From Sambucus nigra (lineage: Eukaryota; Streptophyta; Magnoliopsida; Dipsacales; Adoxaceae): a stretch of 64,000 nucleotides of DNA. The stretch is from positions 71,749,244 through 71,813,243 of the forward strand of contig OX422215.1 of NCBI GenBank assembly GCA_949130495.1, in the 5' to 3' direction. Every line of letters begins with the position of its first letter. Within the stretch, counting starts at the first letter, position 1. The translations under genes were made by a program, and so were the position numbers. The notes under the pieces are model-generated. The model had not been told where the DNA came from, ran no database searches, and saw only the letters and a list, made by a program, of their open reading frames with translations. Positions 22,115 to 35,261 of this stretch are shown here, piece after piece.

Positions 22115-23330
22115 GGATTTCTACGTAACATACACAATATCGAACTCTAATAACAACATCAGCCATCAGGTCATTCGGCTGGACAGAGCGGGATTTTCTA
22201 GCAAGTACTTAATAGGATCCATACAGGACACAAGTCTGATGGGGAAGGCGATCATATAGTGCCGTAATTTTTGCGTGACTTAGACTAAGGCAACACATGT
22301 TTCTCTAAAGTAGTGTAGTTAACTTCTACCTAGCTAATTTTTGACTGGCATAGTAAATATCTCATTCCTTTCAGGATTCTTCAATGTATTGGGCTAATAA
22401 AGCCCTTGCTATAGTATCTGTCACGGTTAAATACAGGAGTAGGGGGAGACTTGACTGCGAAGACATGAGCGCTGGAGGTCGGGTAAGGTATTGCTTGATT
22501 CACTCATAGGCTTCTTGGTAGGCCTTATTACAAAATTTGGTAGAATCTTTTTGAGGGAGCTTGGAAATGGGTTCACAAATAGAAGTTAACTGGTTGATGA
22601 ACTAACTGATGTACTGTAATTTTCCCCAGAATCCTCAGACTTCCTTTTCTATCTGTGGCGGTGGCATCTCAAGTATGGCTTTTAACTTGGCAGGGTCTTC
22701 TTTGATTCCATTCTCACTGACCATGAATCCTAAGAGTTTTCCTTTTGTGATGCCAAAAATGCATTTCTGTGGGTAAAACTGCATCCGGTATTACCATAGT
22801 CACTTGAAAAACTTTCTAAGGGCATGATTATGACATTCCTGAGTCTTAGATTCGATAATTATGCCGCCCACATAGACATCAAACTCTTTTTGAAGGTCAT
22901 ACAGGATGGCTGTAGAAGACCTTTGGTAAGTAGTCCCAATGTTCTTGAGTCCTAATGGCATAACAATGTACTAGAAGGTTCCTCATGGGGTGATGAAGTC
23001 AATTTTATCTTGATGGTCAGAGTGCATCTTAATCTTATTGTATTCGGCAAATCCATTGACAAATGACTTGAGGGTGTGGATAGCCGTATTTTCCACGATA
23101 ATATCGATGTTGAGTAATGGGTAATCGTTCTTCAGGGATGCTTTTTTCAAATCCTAATAGTTGATGCACATGCAAACTTTCCTTCCTGACTTTGGCACAG
23201 GGACGATGTTAGCGAGTCATGTAGGATAGTCGACTACGTGAATGAACCTATGTCCAGTTTCTTGATCACTTCCTCTTTGACTTTGAGCAACCATTCGGTG
23301 CGGAGCTTCCGTAACTTCTGTTTGATCAGT
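22115..23330 (-). pseudogene. Reverse transcriptase and first RNase H, element A
   Basis: Heavily decayed but collinear with 60158-61426 of element B. Readable blocks: SFVNGFAEYNKIKMHSDHQ, VMPLGLKNIGTTYQ, LRKFFK, PQKCIFGITKGKLLGFMVSENG, GKLQYIS, and LLLYLTVTDT of the RNase H. The catalytic YxDD box reads YVGG (the two Gly codons at 22863-22868), which would abolish polymerase activity. At least eight in-frame stops, mostly TAG where the relative has CAG or TGG, interrupt it. Confidence 0.85.
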
Positions 23331-24370
23331 TTGCATTTTAATTGAGATCTGGTGTTGAGCTATATCTGGGGTCAATGTCGGGCATGTCATCATAGGACCA
23401 TACAAAGAGGTCCATGAATTCCTTTAGCAGTTTTTTAAATTATGCATGCTCATGCTCGTTAAGGGTGGACCCTATCCTAATCTAGCGTTGATGGCTACTA
23501 GAACCGAGATTAATAACAACAGTTTCATCATCATTAATTTGAACGTGATTATGCTGTTTGTTATTCTCGTTATTAAGACCAGTTAAGAATTGTTCATTTG
23601 TAAAATCATCATCAAGAGTTTGATTAGAATTAAGATAATTAATGTAAGGCATAACAAGAAACTCGAAATCTTCGTTTATTTTATTTCTGGGAAAATTAGC
23701 ATTGAGAACCTCGTCAAAAGAGGTCATTATTACATTGCTATCAGAAAAGAGAACAACATCGGATGAAGCTAATTGGATAGGGTAGACAACAGTGTTGGCT
23801 TGAATCGAGGCAGGTTGGACAAGCATGGCATTCTAATTGAGGCGAGGCATGTCAACAAATCTGATCTGAGTAGACGGGTTTGACGGCGTAACATCTTAAC
23901 GGATTATGCAGAGACTCAGCCCCAGTGTCTACAGGTTTAATAGTCCTCGAAATCTCTTTCCCCAAAATCCATGGTAACTGCCATGGTTTTCTCAGTGAGA
24001 GGTTGAACTTCATACAGGTAGTTTGCGGCCCAAGGGTTGCTATCTTGAAAGAATATTTCTAGCCCCAATTTCATCTTATTATCAATATGGTCATACCATG
24101 GTTCGGGGAAGCCGCAGAAAGGGAAATCTTTACCTTCCTTGATAAGCCTTCCATTCAAAGAGTCTCTCGAGACAGTCCTTTCTTCTTTTAAGCTTTTTTT
24201 CTATCGTGGCCATCAGAGGGCTTTAATTTCTTCTGGTGAGGGTTGGTAACCCAAGCCACATGGTGGAAAGGCCTCTTTCAAGACTATGGGCTCAAGGATT
24301 ACTTATTGGCATCATCCTAACCCCATTCTGGGCATAAAGTGCATGTTATTGAACATATGAATCACGTTGA
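23331..24370 (-). pseudogene. Protease-RT linker of element A
   Basis: Open stretches at 24158-23937 and 23826-23482 encode a region with KEGKDFPFCGFPEPWYDH and an Asn/Asp-rich part (NSNQTLDDDFTNEQFLTGL). Both have counterparts in element B (EGEDFPFYGFPEPWYDH near 62200, and 61600-61800). No known enzyme fold is recognised. Ogre-like elements have a long linker here. Confidence 0.55.
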
Positions 24371-25150
24371 CGTTACCACGAGGGTTGTGTTCTCAAACAG
24401 ACCAGGTCTTTGAAACTATCTCTTGCTGGAAGGGGAACTGGGTCAACTCTGAAGCCAGAGAGAAGCATGTCATTTATACCATATTGGATCTCTGATACTG
24501 GATTACTAGTACTAGCGGTGTCTGAACTGTCACCATCCCTCAAGATGGTGATAACCTTATCATTGGCGAAGAATTTTAGTTTCTGATGGAGAAAAGATGA
24601 TACCACTCGGATGATATGGAGCAATAGATGACCAAGAAGAAGGTTGAAACATGTCGATATGTCAATAACCTGGAACCTAGTGACAGGATTGGCAGGGCTA
24701 ACCCCTATTGTGAGTTATATGGACCCTATTAGATCTTGAAGGGTATTGTCATAAGCATGCACCGCGAAGGAAGTAGGAGTGAGATCACTGACTTTTAAAC
24801 CCAAGCAATTGAAGGTTCTCATATGGCAAACGTTTAGGGCATATCCATGATCAACAAGCGAGAGTGATACTGTCTTTCCCAACACTTCAACGGAGATATT
24901 GAGGGCATAATTGTGGTCAAGGACAATCTTTGGTATCTCTGGCTCGAAAAAGGAGAGGAGTCTGGAAGAAGTCAAGGACCCAACCATATTCACAACTTCT
25001 TCGGGAGTGGTTGAAGGAGAGACTGTAGGCTCGGTGACTAGTCTTATCAGAGCATTCCTGTGCAACTGAAAGGATATGAAAATCCCTCATAAGGTGATGT
25101 TGGCTTGGGTTTTCTTGAGTTGGTTAAGAACTTTACTTTCTTCGATGGTC
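24371..25150 (-). pseudogene. Aspartic protease of element A
   Basis: The block KTVSLSLVDHGYALNV..MRTFNCLGLK aligns with B's MPLSLIDNGSALNVFPLRTFKCLGLK, the retropepsin-like active-site loop. The usual D-(T/S/N)-G reads DHG here. A stop separates it from the end part (VVSSFLHQKLKFFANDKVITIL ... NDMLLSGFRVDPVPLP). The upstream helix-rich region PSTTPEEVVNMVGSLTSSRLLSF matches B. Inactive by decay. Confidence 0.75.
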
Positions 25151-27330
25151 TTCTCTGGCATGGGGAACTATTTGACAACTCCTTTTCCCTTATCTGTCTC
25201 GATCACATGGAGACTCGAATCTTTGTAGTGTCTCCCTAATATGGTTTTGTGATTTAATGAAGTGGGGAAGAATAGGAACCCCGTGTCTTCAACTTTTTCT
25301 GATTGAATGGCTACCTTGCTGATTTCTCGCAATAAATCTTCGAAGGATATCATTCTGTATAAATTGGCAACTAGACTGGTGTCTTTCAGACTGGGCTCAT
25401 CATTTGAGCTGTTAAAGTTGTCTCCCCATTTGGTGGTGATTATATCCTCTTTCTAAGAGAAATATATTCATTTAAAAACCTCAAAGACTTTATCATACAA
25501 CTCTACCCACTCAGCATGGAGGTGTAGGAATGAAGGGACGAACTGTCCCTGAAGCTTCAAAACAATGAGTAACTCATTAATGCTACAAATTTCACATGTC
25601 TATCAAAATTCAACGACCATAATCTGCATTACGTCATCTAGACTGACTTAATCAACAGGTACCACCCAATCATCGGACTCCCGAGCCTATTTTTGGGCTT
25701 CTATGAACAAGTCACTAAATTTGCGACAATCGACGGTCATCTCTGCAAGCAATTTTAGCATGAACTCCAAGAGTTGGTTTAATACAACAGGTAACTCCAT
25801 ATCCTTCCCTCCAAATCGGGTATGGACAACAATACAAGCCATTATGAGGAGTGACAGAGCTTGGAGGTAAAGCAGGTAGGGTGTAGGAGAAATTACGAGC
25901 AATCTTTCAACAGTTTGGGTGAAATTACGAGTATAATGGGTACTTTACTAGCCACAATTTGATAAGATGGATCGAATTTTGGGTCACTCTCTATAAAGAT
26001 GGCATTTGAATGGGTTGGAAGTGGGTTGTGAGTGGTGTTGGGTTTAGGATTGGCTGGTGGGGCGATGATGCCCTGATCAATTAAACCTTGGATCACATTT
26101 CGAAGATGGAAGCATTGGTCTGTAGTACGGTCGACTGACTGGTGGAAAACACAATAGGTATCATCTTTGAAGGTTTTAGGGAGCGGATTGGGTAGTGGAT
26201 GTGGGTCAAAGGGTTTGATGAGGTTTCGACTCAGCAGGGACTGATAGACTTTCAACAGGAGATCATGGAGCTTAGTATACTCTTTCTTGGTAGGGTTAGG
26301 GCAAATTTGCTGTACCCAATAGGTAGTAGGTTGGGAGATGTTGTTGATGGTTGAGACTTTAGCACTGGCGAATTTCTTATCCTTTTAGAGAGTGAATTGT
26401 CCGCTCATCTTCTTCGGCTCAGATTCGAATTTGGCAATGCCTTCTTTAATTTTTACACCAGTTTCTCAGAGGGCTCGAAAGTGTGGATAGTACTGTCCAC
26501 CCATGGATGCTCGGGTATACAATAAAAATTTCTTTTTCACGATACTGACAATCAACTTTCTCTCTCCATCTTCATATGAAAGCTACTAACTATTTCCCTC
26601 GGGCTTTACTTTAAAAGCTCTAGATCTCGAAGCGTAACCTCTAGATCCTCATTGTACTTGTACTGTGGCATGACTTCTCTGGAGACATCCTCCCAACTAC
26701 AGATTCTGGATTCTTCGAGGGACATAAGCCAACAAAGGGTGCTTTCCTTTAAGATATGTCGGAACATCTAGGCCATTATCTTTTCAAAGGCACCAATGAG
26801 GGTCATGTCTTGGTGATAGATTTTAAGGTGAATAATTGGGGGCCCTCTTCCCCCCAACTTCTCTATGTCTAGCATCTTGAACTTCTTTGGCAGTTTAGCT
26901 TTGGGATAGGGAGATATATGGGTGTAGTCCATGTAGTTCCCGAATATCTTGACTTGGTTAAACTTTTTCGACAACAACTTTAGGTCTTCCTTGACCTTGT
27001 TCAGTCCCTTTTCCTTAGGATATATGGGTATTGATAGGTTGGCTCCTGGTTGGGCAAGGTTCGAGATAGGGAGTTGAGCAGGCTTCCCATTGGCAGGCGG
27101 GGCACGCGGAGCATGCTGATACTCTTTTGGGATCTAAACAGGCTTGGGAGTGAGTGGACTCGTGGGATGAGGAAAGAGAACCTCGAGTTCTTTATGAATC
27201 TGGGTTCGGTGATGCTGTATCTCATGGACCTCAGTTTGAAAGTTATCAATCTTAACACTGAGATGGGCCAAAACGGTCATCAGATCGGGCTGGACATTCG
27301 GTGCTTGCTTAATGTTCTCCATGAAGAGCT
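25151..27330 (-). pseudogene. gag region of element A
   Basis: Broken frames on the minus strand. From the N-terminus: 27322-27134 (VLAHLSVKIDNFQTEVHEI, coiled-coil-like), a conserved gag block at 26977-26768 (KLPKKFKMLDIEKLGGRGPP), a zinc-like motif YCVFHQSVDRTTDQCFHLR at about 26160 and a Pro/Asn-rich tail (NPKPNTTHNPLPTHSN). The start is taken near 27322 because the leader begins above it. 25353-25168 and 25902-25687 match B's 63500-63900. Confidence 0.7.
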
Positions 27331-28788
27331 CGTGAAGGTAAATCCTAAACTTGAATGAGGTAGCAGAAGAACTGGTGGAGCTTCGAGGTGATTTGATGGA
27401 TTATTGAAGCCAATAGGGAGCTAGGCCAAAGTCAGGTTTGCGATCAACGTGAGAGGGAAAAGGGTTTGATTTTATTTTTAGAATAGGGAAGGAGGAAATT
27501 TGGTGGTATTTCGGAAGGATGAGAAAAAATGTTTTTGGTATTTTTAGAAAAGGAGAGGAATCTCAGCATGATTATTATTAATATTATTATTAGGTTCTCT
27601 CTAGTATTAAGTTTGACTAAATATAGAAAAAATATCGGACAAGACCCGAGCCTCGAAAAATGGGTTTAAAAAAAATCTGTAAAACACGATTGGGCTTGTT
27701 TCTAGGATAAAAAATGGCGTCCTATTTTCGAAAAAAGGCAAAATTGCGCGAAGATTTGGGCTGCCGAAATTTCGACAGAGTTTACCATGGTAACCGACAA
27801 ACTAAATATGAGTGTCCTAGGCTTGAAATATCTATGAGGTTTATGCAATTATCAGATTAGTGGTAGGGTTTCCCCCTTTGGCATGACTTCCATGACATAC
27901 CTCTTGCCTATAAGGGCAATCATTCACCGGTATATGTGGACAAGCCATTTGATATACCTAAGTATACGTGAATTGCCTCACTATATACCTCGTGGGGACA
28001 ATAAGTGTGAGAGTGAATTCAATATACTAGACGTATGTGAATGAGTTCGCTGCTATATACCTCCCGTCGTGAGTTCGGTGAAGCGGTAGGTACGAGGGGA
28101 ACCATTTGATATACGTCAAAGGTAAGAGGCCAATGGAAGGTGAGAGTCATATCTCTTAGGCTAAATGTGACCCGCAGGTTCAGCGTCCATCACAAAGTGA
28201 TCCCCTAGTAGGGTATAAAATTTTGGTTAATAGCCATGCTCTTTGGTGATGTAGTGTGCAAAAAATGCAGGAGTATTAATTAACACATTATGGAGAGAAA
28301 GAGAGAGAGTATCTTTTATCATTTATTTTTGCATTATGAGTAAAGGGAATACCACACTAAATGGGGAGCATATAGAAGTATATCAACCATGGAACTATAC
28401 TACGTATGGATACATGTAAGTGAGAATGTGTCATGGGAGTATAAAAAGTGAGTGTGTGTGGTAGTGAACCTATGCATGGATCAACTACAAGTGGTGTGTG
28501 ACATGTGAGCATATATACAAGTGTAGAGAGTGTGGTTGTATGCTAGTGAATCCTAGGCATGGATATTCTAAGTGGTGTATGAATTATGTGAGTGTAGAGT
28601 GAAGCTAAGTGTAAGTGTGTGAAGTGTACATGGAGAGTATATATGAGTGGAAAGTGATATATACATAAGAGAGAGATATACAAAAGGATAAAGAGAGGGC
28701 GAAAATGGAACATACAGTTTTGTGCATACGCACATGAGCAGAAAAGAATAACGCCCATGCAAAAATAGAGTCCAGTCCTTTTATAGAA
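27331..28788 (-). other. 5' leader of element A
   Basis: No supported gene. It includes short imperfect repeats with ATATACCT(C/A) near 27950-28070, and a GT/TG-rich stretch at about 28430-28700 that only simulates coding frames. Long untranslated leaders are normal for Ogre-like elements. Confidence 0.5.
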
Positions 28789-28789
28789 T

Positions 28790-28807
28790 TCCCCAGCAGA
28801 GTCGCCA
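28790..28807 (-). promoter_or_regulatory. Primer-binding site of element A
   Basis: On the minus strand it reads TGGCGACTCTGCTGGGGA, one base after the LTR end ...GGCCACA. A start of TGG followed by CGACTCTG fits a tRNA acceptor stem with CAGAGTCG-CCA. I recall tRNA-Arg primers for Ogre elements, but cannot check the tRNA here. Confidence 0.7.
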
Positions 28808-28808
28808 C

Positions 28809-30828
28809 TGTGGCCATCCCTGGATGTCGGGGGGTCGGGATTTCCGAAAGTGGATTCCTCTTTCTTTCTGCCTTTTTTTCTCTTTCAGGGTGCGGATGGG
28901 ATTGCATCCTTTATAGGGTCGCTCGACCATTGTCGATGTGGGGCGATATGCAAAGATAGAGTCGCCAGTATATTTTGCACAAAATAGGCAAAAGAAATGT
29001 TTCTGCCTTGAAAGAACGACATCAAGGACAATACTAATTCTTGCGAAACCAAGTATTTCAAAGGTCTGGGGACTAAGTTACGGAATGAGAAGGTGTTAGG
29101 CACCCATCCCGCCCTTCAGGTCTCTCATGGACATATGTTAATCGTTTCCTGTAGAACTCTGTGATGTGTGTGCTTGTGTGCATATTATAAATGGAGGATG
29201 GAATCACTTGACTCGCGTCATGGCTAATGGTGGAGCGAGGTCATCCTTAAGAGTGTTCCCAAAAGAATACTAATTAAACATATGATGTGAATGTTTATTG
29301 ATTCAAAAATCGTTATGGAAGAACTATTGCATATATCGAAAAATACACAAGCAAATACGCATATAAAACATATATATCATGGATATATAATAACAATTAT
29401 AGATGGGAGAACTCGAGTTGAGGGATTTACCCAAGACGCCTACATAGCCCGGGGGCATCAAAGTCCACGTAGTTCGAAAGTGATATGAGATGGGGTTCAA
29501 CCCATAAACCCAATCGGGGACTTTATTATGCGTGTGTGTAGAAAAAGGTGTTTTAGTGTGGGAAAATGTCATGAGAAATCCCCTTTTGGAATTTACTAGT
29601 AAACCCTCTTATTCTTGTTTTGGGGTTTTTATATGAAAATAAAGTATGTGAGAATACTAATAATAAAAGATTAGAATTGAGGTGTGCGATGTAAGGAAAT
29701 AAGATACTAAAGCAAACATGAAGTAACTAATGCAAAATTAAGAGAAATTAAAGACAAAGAGGAAGAAATGGACCTCCTTATGATGACTTGAAGTAGATCT
29801 TCATTGTAAATGCACTGACCTCAAGGTGGAGTGATGGTGGTTTGAGTAGGTGGGTGGGAATTTACTCAAAAGAGTGTGAAAATAATGGAAGGAATGTGGG
29901 AAATGGGCTTTTAAGGAAATAAAAACTCTGAATTTGAGGCAATTCTCTCTGAATTGCTGAGAGGGATGTTCAGGTGTGCTTTTCAAAGTGAGATCACGAC
30001 CTCTATTTATAAGGATAAGGGGTGCCAATCATCATCGTCCTTGACCTGCCTATCTACATAGAACCCTAGATACACTACCGATAGACAGGGTCCTGGGGTT
30101 TCCATTTGATAGTTCGAGGCAAGTTTTTAGGAAAAACGATCGTAAAAAGTGAACTGTAAGTCAGAATCGCGCAAAGAATAGACCGTTAAAAAGGGTATTC
30201 AGATCCGTTTAGGAATCCATTGAACCACTCCCATTTTTGGGAGTTGATTAAGGTCAAACGGGGCCCGAAAGCGTCTATTGGTCACTAGATAGGAAATTCT
30301 CAGAGGAAAATGAATTGTTCGTCCTAATCGTAAGTCAAAATCACACATAGGACGGACCGTTAGAATGGGTATTCAAAGATCTTCAAAGATTCATTCAGCC
30401 TCATTTGGTTTGAAGAGTTTAGTCGAACGGGGCCTGGAAGCGCTTGATGAACCTTCAGAGTAAAATAGGTCGTTCGTCTGTACCGTAAGGCTGATTCGTG
30501 CAGGGGCAGACCGGTTGAAAAGTGTGTTCAGTTCCCTTCAAAGATTCATCCAGTCTCATTCAATTTGAAGTGTTGATAGGAGTCAAACGGAGCCCAGGAG
30601 CTCTTGGTGGCCTCTGGATCAGTTTTTGTGGTAAAACGGATCGTTCGTCATAATTTTAAGTCCAATTCGCGCACGGGATGGACCGTTGGAAAGGGGATTA
30701 AGATCCGTTTGAAGATTCATTGAGCTTCCGCTCAGGAAAGGAATTTGACTAGGGTCAGCGCCCGGGAGTGCTCGGTGGCCTTCAGATCAGTTTTCGGGAT
30801 AAAACGGAGCGTTCTTCCGAACCATAAG
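28809..30828 (-). repeat. 5' LTR of element A, first part
   Basis: It begins TGTGGCCATCCC next to the primer-binding site and is collinear with the LTR of element B (50421-52537), e.g. AGAGTCGCCAGT near 28966, GAAGGTGTTAGGCACCCAT near 29090 and ATCAAAGTCCACGTAGTTCG near 29460. It breaks at 30828 at insertion E and finishes at 42793-43017. U3 holds about five 154-174 bp repeats marked GACCGTT at 30181, 30355, 30509, 30681 and 42812. Confidence 0.85.
30004..30087 (-). promoter_or_regulatory. LTR promoter of element A: twin palindromes and TATA
   Basis: TATAAATA on the minus strand (30011-30004) is preceded by two 12-mers of a palindromic family at 30047-30058 and 30076-30087 (plus strand TGCCTATCTACA and TACCGATAGACA), 29 bp apart. 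Element B's LTR has the same pair at the same spacing. Confidence 0.55.
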
Positions 30829-31201
30829 TGAGAAATCCCTTTAACACTTATCTTTAGGTGAATGCGAAATATTCAAATTTTCCAAATTTTATGTCTTAAA
30901 CTTAACTTGTGAAAAATCGATTTTGATTTACCAATTTTATATTGTTAATCCTATAGCATGCATTTAAGTGATTAAACAGATAACATAAATAAATCAATCC
31001 CAAGAAAGGCCGATGTATGAGGAAAACACTCATGGAAAAAACCTCAGACGGTCAGGCCAAACAATCACTATGATACAGAAAATTAGAAAGAGAGATTTTA
31101 GTCTTACTTAATGACTCGATCACCCACAGCCTTAACGCCTCTTCTTCTCTTCAACTGTTCCTCCACAGTGCAATATAGGATTCCACCTATGTAAGGTCCA
31201 T

Positions 31202-31206
31202 AACAC
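31202..31206. repeat. Target-site duplication AACAC of chromovirus C (left copy)
   Basis: AACAC at 31202-31206 is repeated at 42017-42021, immediately outside the two LTRs. Confidence 0.95.
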
Positions 31207-34205
31207 TGTAATACCCCGTATTTTTATGACTTTTAATTTTGGGGATTTATTAAATTTAATAACAGATATTAATTTAATATTGATCCGAAAAATCATTTAA
31301 ATACTTACTAGCGTGATGAGAGTTAGTAATTATTTTGTTGTAATTTACTTTATGGGTAAATTAAGTGGTGTAATTATGATTAGTAAAATTATCACGACAA
31401 TCTAATTTGGTAATTTTGGAAATTTATCGAGACGCACTTGTGTCGTGTCGAGATTAAATTCGAACTATTAAAAGTGAATAAATTATAAGTCACCCGTATG
31501 GTCATTTTGAGTGCGCCAATGTGTCCGTAAGGGTCGAGATAGTCAAAATAATGTACCCGGGGGTTCAGTTTGGGTCTCGGGGCATTTTTAGGCCTAATTA
31601 ACACCCCGGGAGTGCGTTTTGGACATTTTACATTTTTGGGCATGAAAACCCTTGAAAATTCTAAGGGTATATCAGATGGTAAGAGTTAGAATCACCATAA
31701 ACCAAAGACGGCCATTGGAGAGGAAGAGGAAAGGCTTTCCAAGGAGTTCTAGGCCAAGAACTCCACCGTTTGCACCGCCGTCGCAGCCAAACGTTAGATC
31801 GCGCAACGAGGATCACAACTACACCAATCTCTCCACAAATCTGAACCAATAATTCTCAGGAAAGTATCTATCTTTCTCTATTTCAGTTAATGCTCCAATA
31901 ATATTAGCCTAGGATCGATTAGGACTAGTTTTTGTGAAAGAAAAACCTAGTTTTTGTGAAAGAAAAACCTGTTTTGGAGATTTGAATTCGCATGGTGTAT
32001 GAGTAATAGATGTATTCTGGAAACCCAATTCATATGTAGAGGTTGAACCACGAAATTACAATAAATTAAGAGTATGAAATCTGGTAAAAGAATGGGAAGA
32101 AACTGAACAAAGAAAATATTAGGGTTCTTGATGTTTTGATGGATTATGCCCCATTTAATTCGTTATTCATGATGAAAATCCGCATGCCTGACGTAGAATA
32201 TCACTTATTTGAGGATATAAAACTTGTAGTATGAATTGCTGGGAGTTTGGGAATCAAAAATATTAGTTTGGATGATTTTGGAAGAAGAAACCCGTAACTA
32301 GAAATTCTGCAGATTTGCCATATCTGCTTGATCGATCGATCGACCCAAGAGCATCGATCGATCGAACCCCTGCCATAGATCGATCGACCCCTTCTGGAAG
32401 ACTTATATTTTGCTTTTTAAATAATTAATTTCAATTTAAGTGAGTAGTAATCTTTGGACATTTCTATTAAAAAAATTTGGGATGTAAAGGAGGCAATAGG
32501 ACTTTATTTAAATTATGGAACCTTTAATGTGATACGAGATTTACATTTCATGGGGGTGTTTTATACTTAAGGAACAATGGGAACATATGTTAAAGGGTGA
32601 GACTCGTAAGGAAGTTACGTTGTAAAATAAATAAGTACCTACTGAAATTACACTTGGGGAGATAGGAATTTACTAGTGTTACGTAGTAAGTTGGAATAAT
32701 CCCATAAATAAGAATAAGAGACAAACCGTTTTACGTGATAACCTAGTAATACGCAATAAGGATAAATATCATAATTATGGGTTGTGAGAGTGTACCTAAA
32801 TTTGATATGGGAATAGTAGTATACATATATGACTGTGTTTATGCATATACTATATACGTGTGAAAATCATTCCCGCGCTACTTGCTATCCCTGAGGTTAC
32901 CGTGCTGGGACAGTCTTATCTCGATGGGACCTTTATGGGGTATATTGACTTATACCCTAGAACATAGGAGTCCTTGGTACAGGCTATCGGATTGATAGTC
33001 AGACGGTCCTAAGAGACGTGAGGGTATGTGCTGACCTCTTAGTGACTTGGAACTATGGTTCACCTCAATTTTGTATGTGTTTTGTGTTAATACAGTTCGA
33101 GAGTGATTCCGAACTTGTATTTCCCTTAGTATGAGTGATACGGGGACTGAATAGTAGAGTATGCCGGCACCATAAATTTTATGTGGGGTGCCGTTAGAAT
33201 ATATATATTATATGAGTATTTAATATATATATTTAAACCTGGAATTTTGGAACTACCTACTGTGACTATGGTAAGTAAGAATTGAATAATTATTTCAACT
33301 TGGGAATAAGTGTTTGAAATGTATGATGCGTTACTGAGAAACTTTATAATCAAATGGGGCTTATGTGAGAACTTTACTGTTCAATAAAATTAACTCCCTT
33401 AACAATGGAAATTGTCGGCATGAAATCTTATGAGTAACTTAAGATAAGATAAGTTAAACTGTTGGGAGTATTAGTGCGATAGGTGTGCACATTAGAAGGG
33501 AGGTGAGAGTTTCTCAAGGGAGAGCCGCACTAATATGTTGGTTGCATTAGCCAGTAAGCATTTTAAATACTTGCTAAACTAATTTTAAACTGTTTTACAA
33601 TCGGGCTCTGAACCGTTTCCTATTTTCTCTTCTCTCTTGTATATATATGTATATATTACAGCTGCCCAGCCACAGGGGCGTCTTGCATAGGATCCTTTGG
33701 AAGGAACGCGCTACAGCTTAGGTGGGAGTTGCGGGCCTCTTGCTTAGACGACCACATTATTGATTCCACTTCTAGCAGTATTTTATCTAGTTGGGCATGT
33801 GTCGCCCTGTTCCATTATTCAGTTGTTTTATTGGAGATTGTGATTCGTTTATTTCCAACATTTTTACTTTGGGATTTATTACTATCAGAATGTTCTCCTT
33901 AAGTTTTAAAGTTGGAATTAATTAGTCGGATGTTTAAATTGTTTGGATTATATGTTCCAGTATTGTTGTTGGGTGATTCTTAAACTGTGAATTATGTAAA
34001 GTTTAAATGTTGGTTTTTAAATGAAACTTGGAAATTGATGTCTGAAAAATGGTTTTGTCACTTAGCTTAATTATTTAGGGTGTTTACAAAAATAAAAATA
34101 AAATTATTTTTGCGACAGTGATGCTAAGAATGAACCAACCGTTCACCTTGATTATAATTTAATAAAGGACTGATCACCCGGTATTTAATTAGGCGGGGTG
34201 TCACA
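31207..34205 (+). repeat. 5' LTR of chromovirus C (2999 bp)
   Basis: Runs TGTAATACCCCG...GGGTGTCACA and matches 39071-42016. Distinct from the other LTR: a 24-bp direct duplication near 31926-31970 and three copies of a TCGATCGATCGA palindrome at 32332-32387, where the right LTR keeps one. Confidence 0.95.
32330..32410 (+). promoter_or_regulatory. LTR promoter of C: three palindromes and TATA
   Basis: TCGATCGATCGA-type 12-mers at 32332-32343, 32354-32365 and 32376-32387 lie exactly 22 bp apart. TTATATTTT follows at about 32402-32410, within 20 bp. This is a plausible core promoter with a periodic upstream element. Confidence 0.55.
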
Positions 34206-34207
34206 GG

Positions 34208-34219
34208 TCGTATCAGAGC
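34208..34219 (+). promoter_or_regulatory. Primer-binding site of chromovirus C
   Basis: TCGTATCAGAGC two bases after the 5' LTR matches the initiator-Met tRNA complement TGGTATCAGAGC with one mismatch. Confidence 0.88.
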
Positions 34220-34389
34220 ATCAAGTTCTAGTGTCCTTAAGATCTGTACGGCTTATTTCGCTTTCAGCTTAGCGTTCTTGCTATAGAGCCCTATTTTAGG
34301 ATTGTTGTATTCTTGCTTTTACGATTATGTCTGCAGCTATTTTGAGATTTGATAATAACTGTAGACTAATAAATTTCTTTACGTTTTAG

Positions 34390-35261
34390 ATGCCTCCAAG
34401 ACGCGCACTTAAGGATAGGCGTGCCCAAGCCGAGCAGCCAGTAGCTCTGGCTCAGGGAACGATGAACGCAAATGAGGTAGCTGCTATCGTTTCTCAGGCG
34501 ATAAATGTCGCGCTAGCTGTAGTGCAGCAGGCTCCACCCCAAGTTCAGGCAGTGGCGCCAGTACCAGCACAGCTTCCATTTGCATGGGAGCGAGTTAGGG
34601 ATGCCTTCCAGAAGGCACATCCCCCAGAGTTTGCGGGAAGTTCTGATATCATTGTAGCAAGCTAATGGAAGAAAGATATCCAGAGGCATCTGCGCATGTA
34701 CGAGTGCACGAATGTGCAGAAACAACTGTTGGCTTCCTTTAAGCTAGTGGGGGCCGCTTTTCATGGTGGGAATCCACTACCACCTTGGAGGAGAGGGATA
34801 CTATTACTATTCAGTCATTTTGGGCGCGGTTTGACAGTAAATACTTCCCATCCGCCGTGCAGACTGAGATGAAGAGGAAGTTACTGAATCTGAAGCAGGA
34901 GAATTTGACTGCTGCTGAGTATGAAGAGGAGTTCACAATACTTCTCACTATAGTGCCAGATGAGGCACCCACTGAGGGGAAGAAGATACTGTTGTTTGTA
35001 GACGGGTTGGCTTGGAGGATCCGTCAGCATCTCATAGGTAATCTGTCACTGAGTACCTACACGGACGTACTCAATGCGGCTTTACTACACTGTCAGGATC
35101 ACCGCTTCCATCTGCAGGGAAGCAAACGAGCAGGAGAGTCCGGCCAGCAGGGCCGGACAGGGGGAAGTAGTGCTAGTGGAGCACCGACATCTCAGGGGAA
35201 GACTCGTCAAAATGAGCAGAGTTCCCATCAGGGACCCTGCCAAGCGGTTCTGATCAGGTGA
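34390..35261 (+). pseudogene. gag of chromovirus C
   Basis: The ATG at 34390 begins MPPRRALKDRR, a usual start for Del-type gag. After a TAA at 34663-34665 the reading continues (KKDIQRHLRMYECTNVQKQL) and a frameshift leads to the segment from 34785, with SFWARFDSKYFPSAVQTEMKR, NLTAAEYEEEF and FVDGLAWRIRQHLIG, the retrotransposon gag core. A Gln/Gly-rich tail follows. The zinc knuckle beyond (near 35455) reads CGKNGQRRQDC with the His replaced, so it is degenerate. Confidence 0.88.

Noticed and set aside
28543..28907. Several overlapping minus-strand frames rich in His, Thr and Tyr
   Set aside because: Low-complexity GT-rich leader next to the LTR of element A; overlapping frames with similar residues are a composition effect.
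32328..32390. Possible CRISPR-like array (three palindromic repeats, 22-bp steps)
   Set aside because: Only three short repeats, inside a plant LTR, lost in the paired LTR; treated as a promoter motif.
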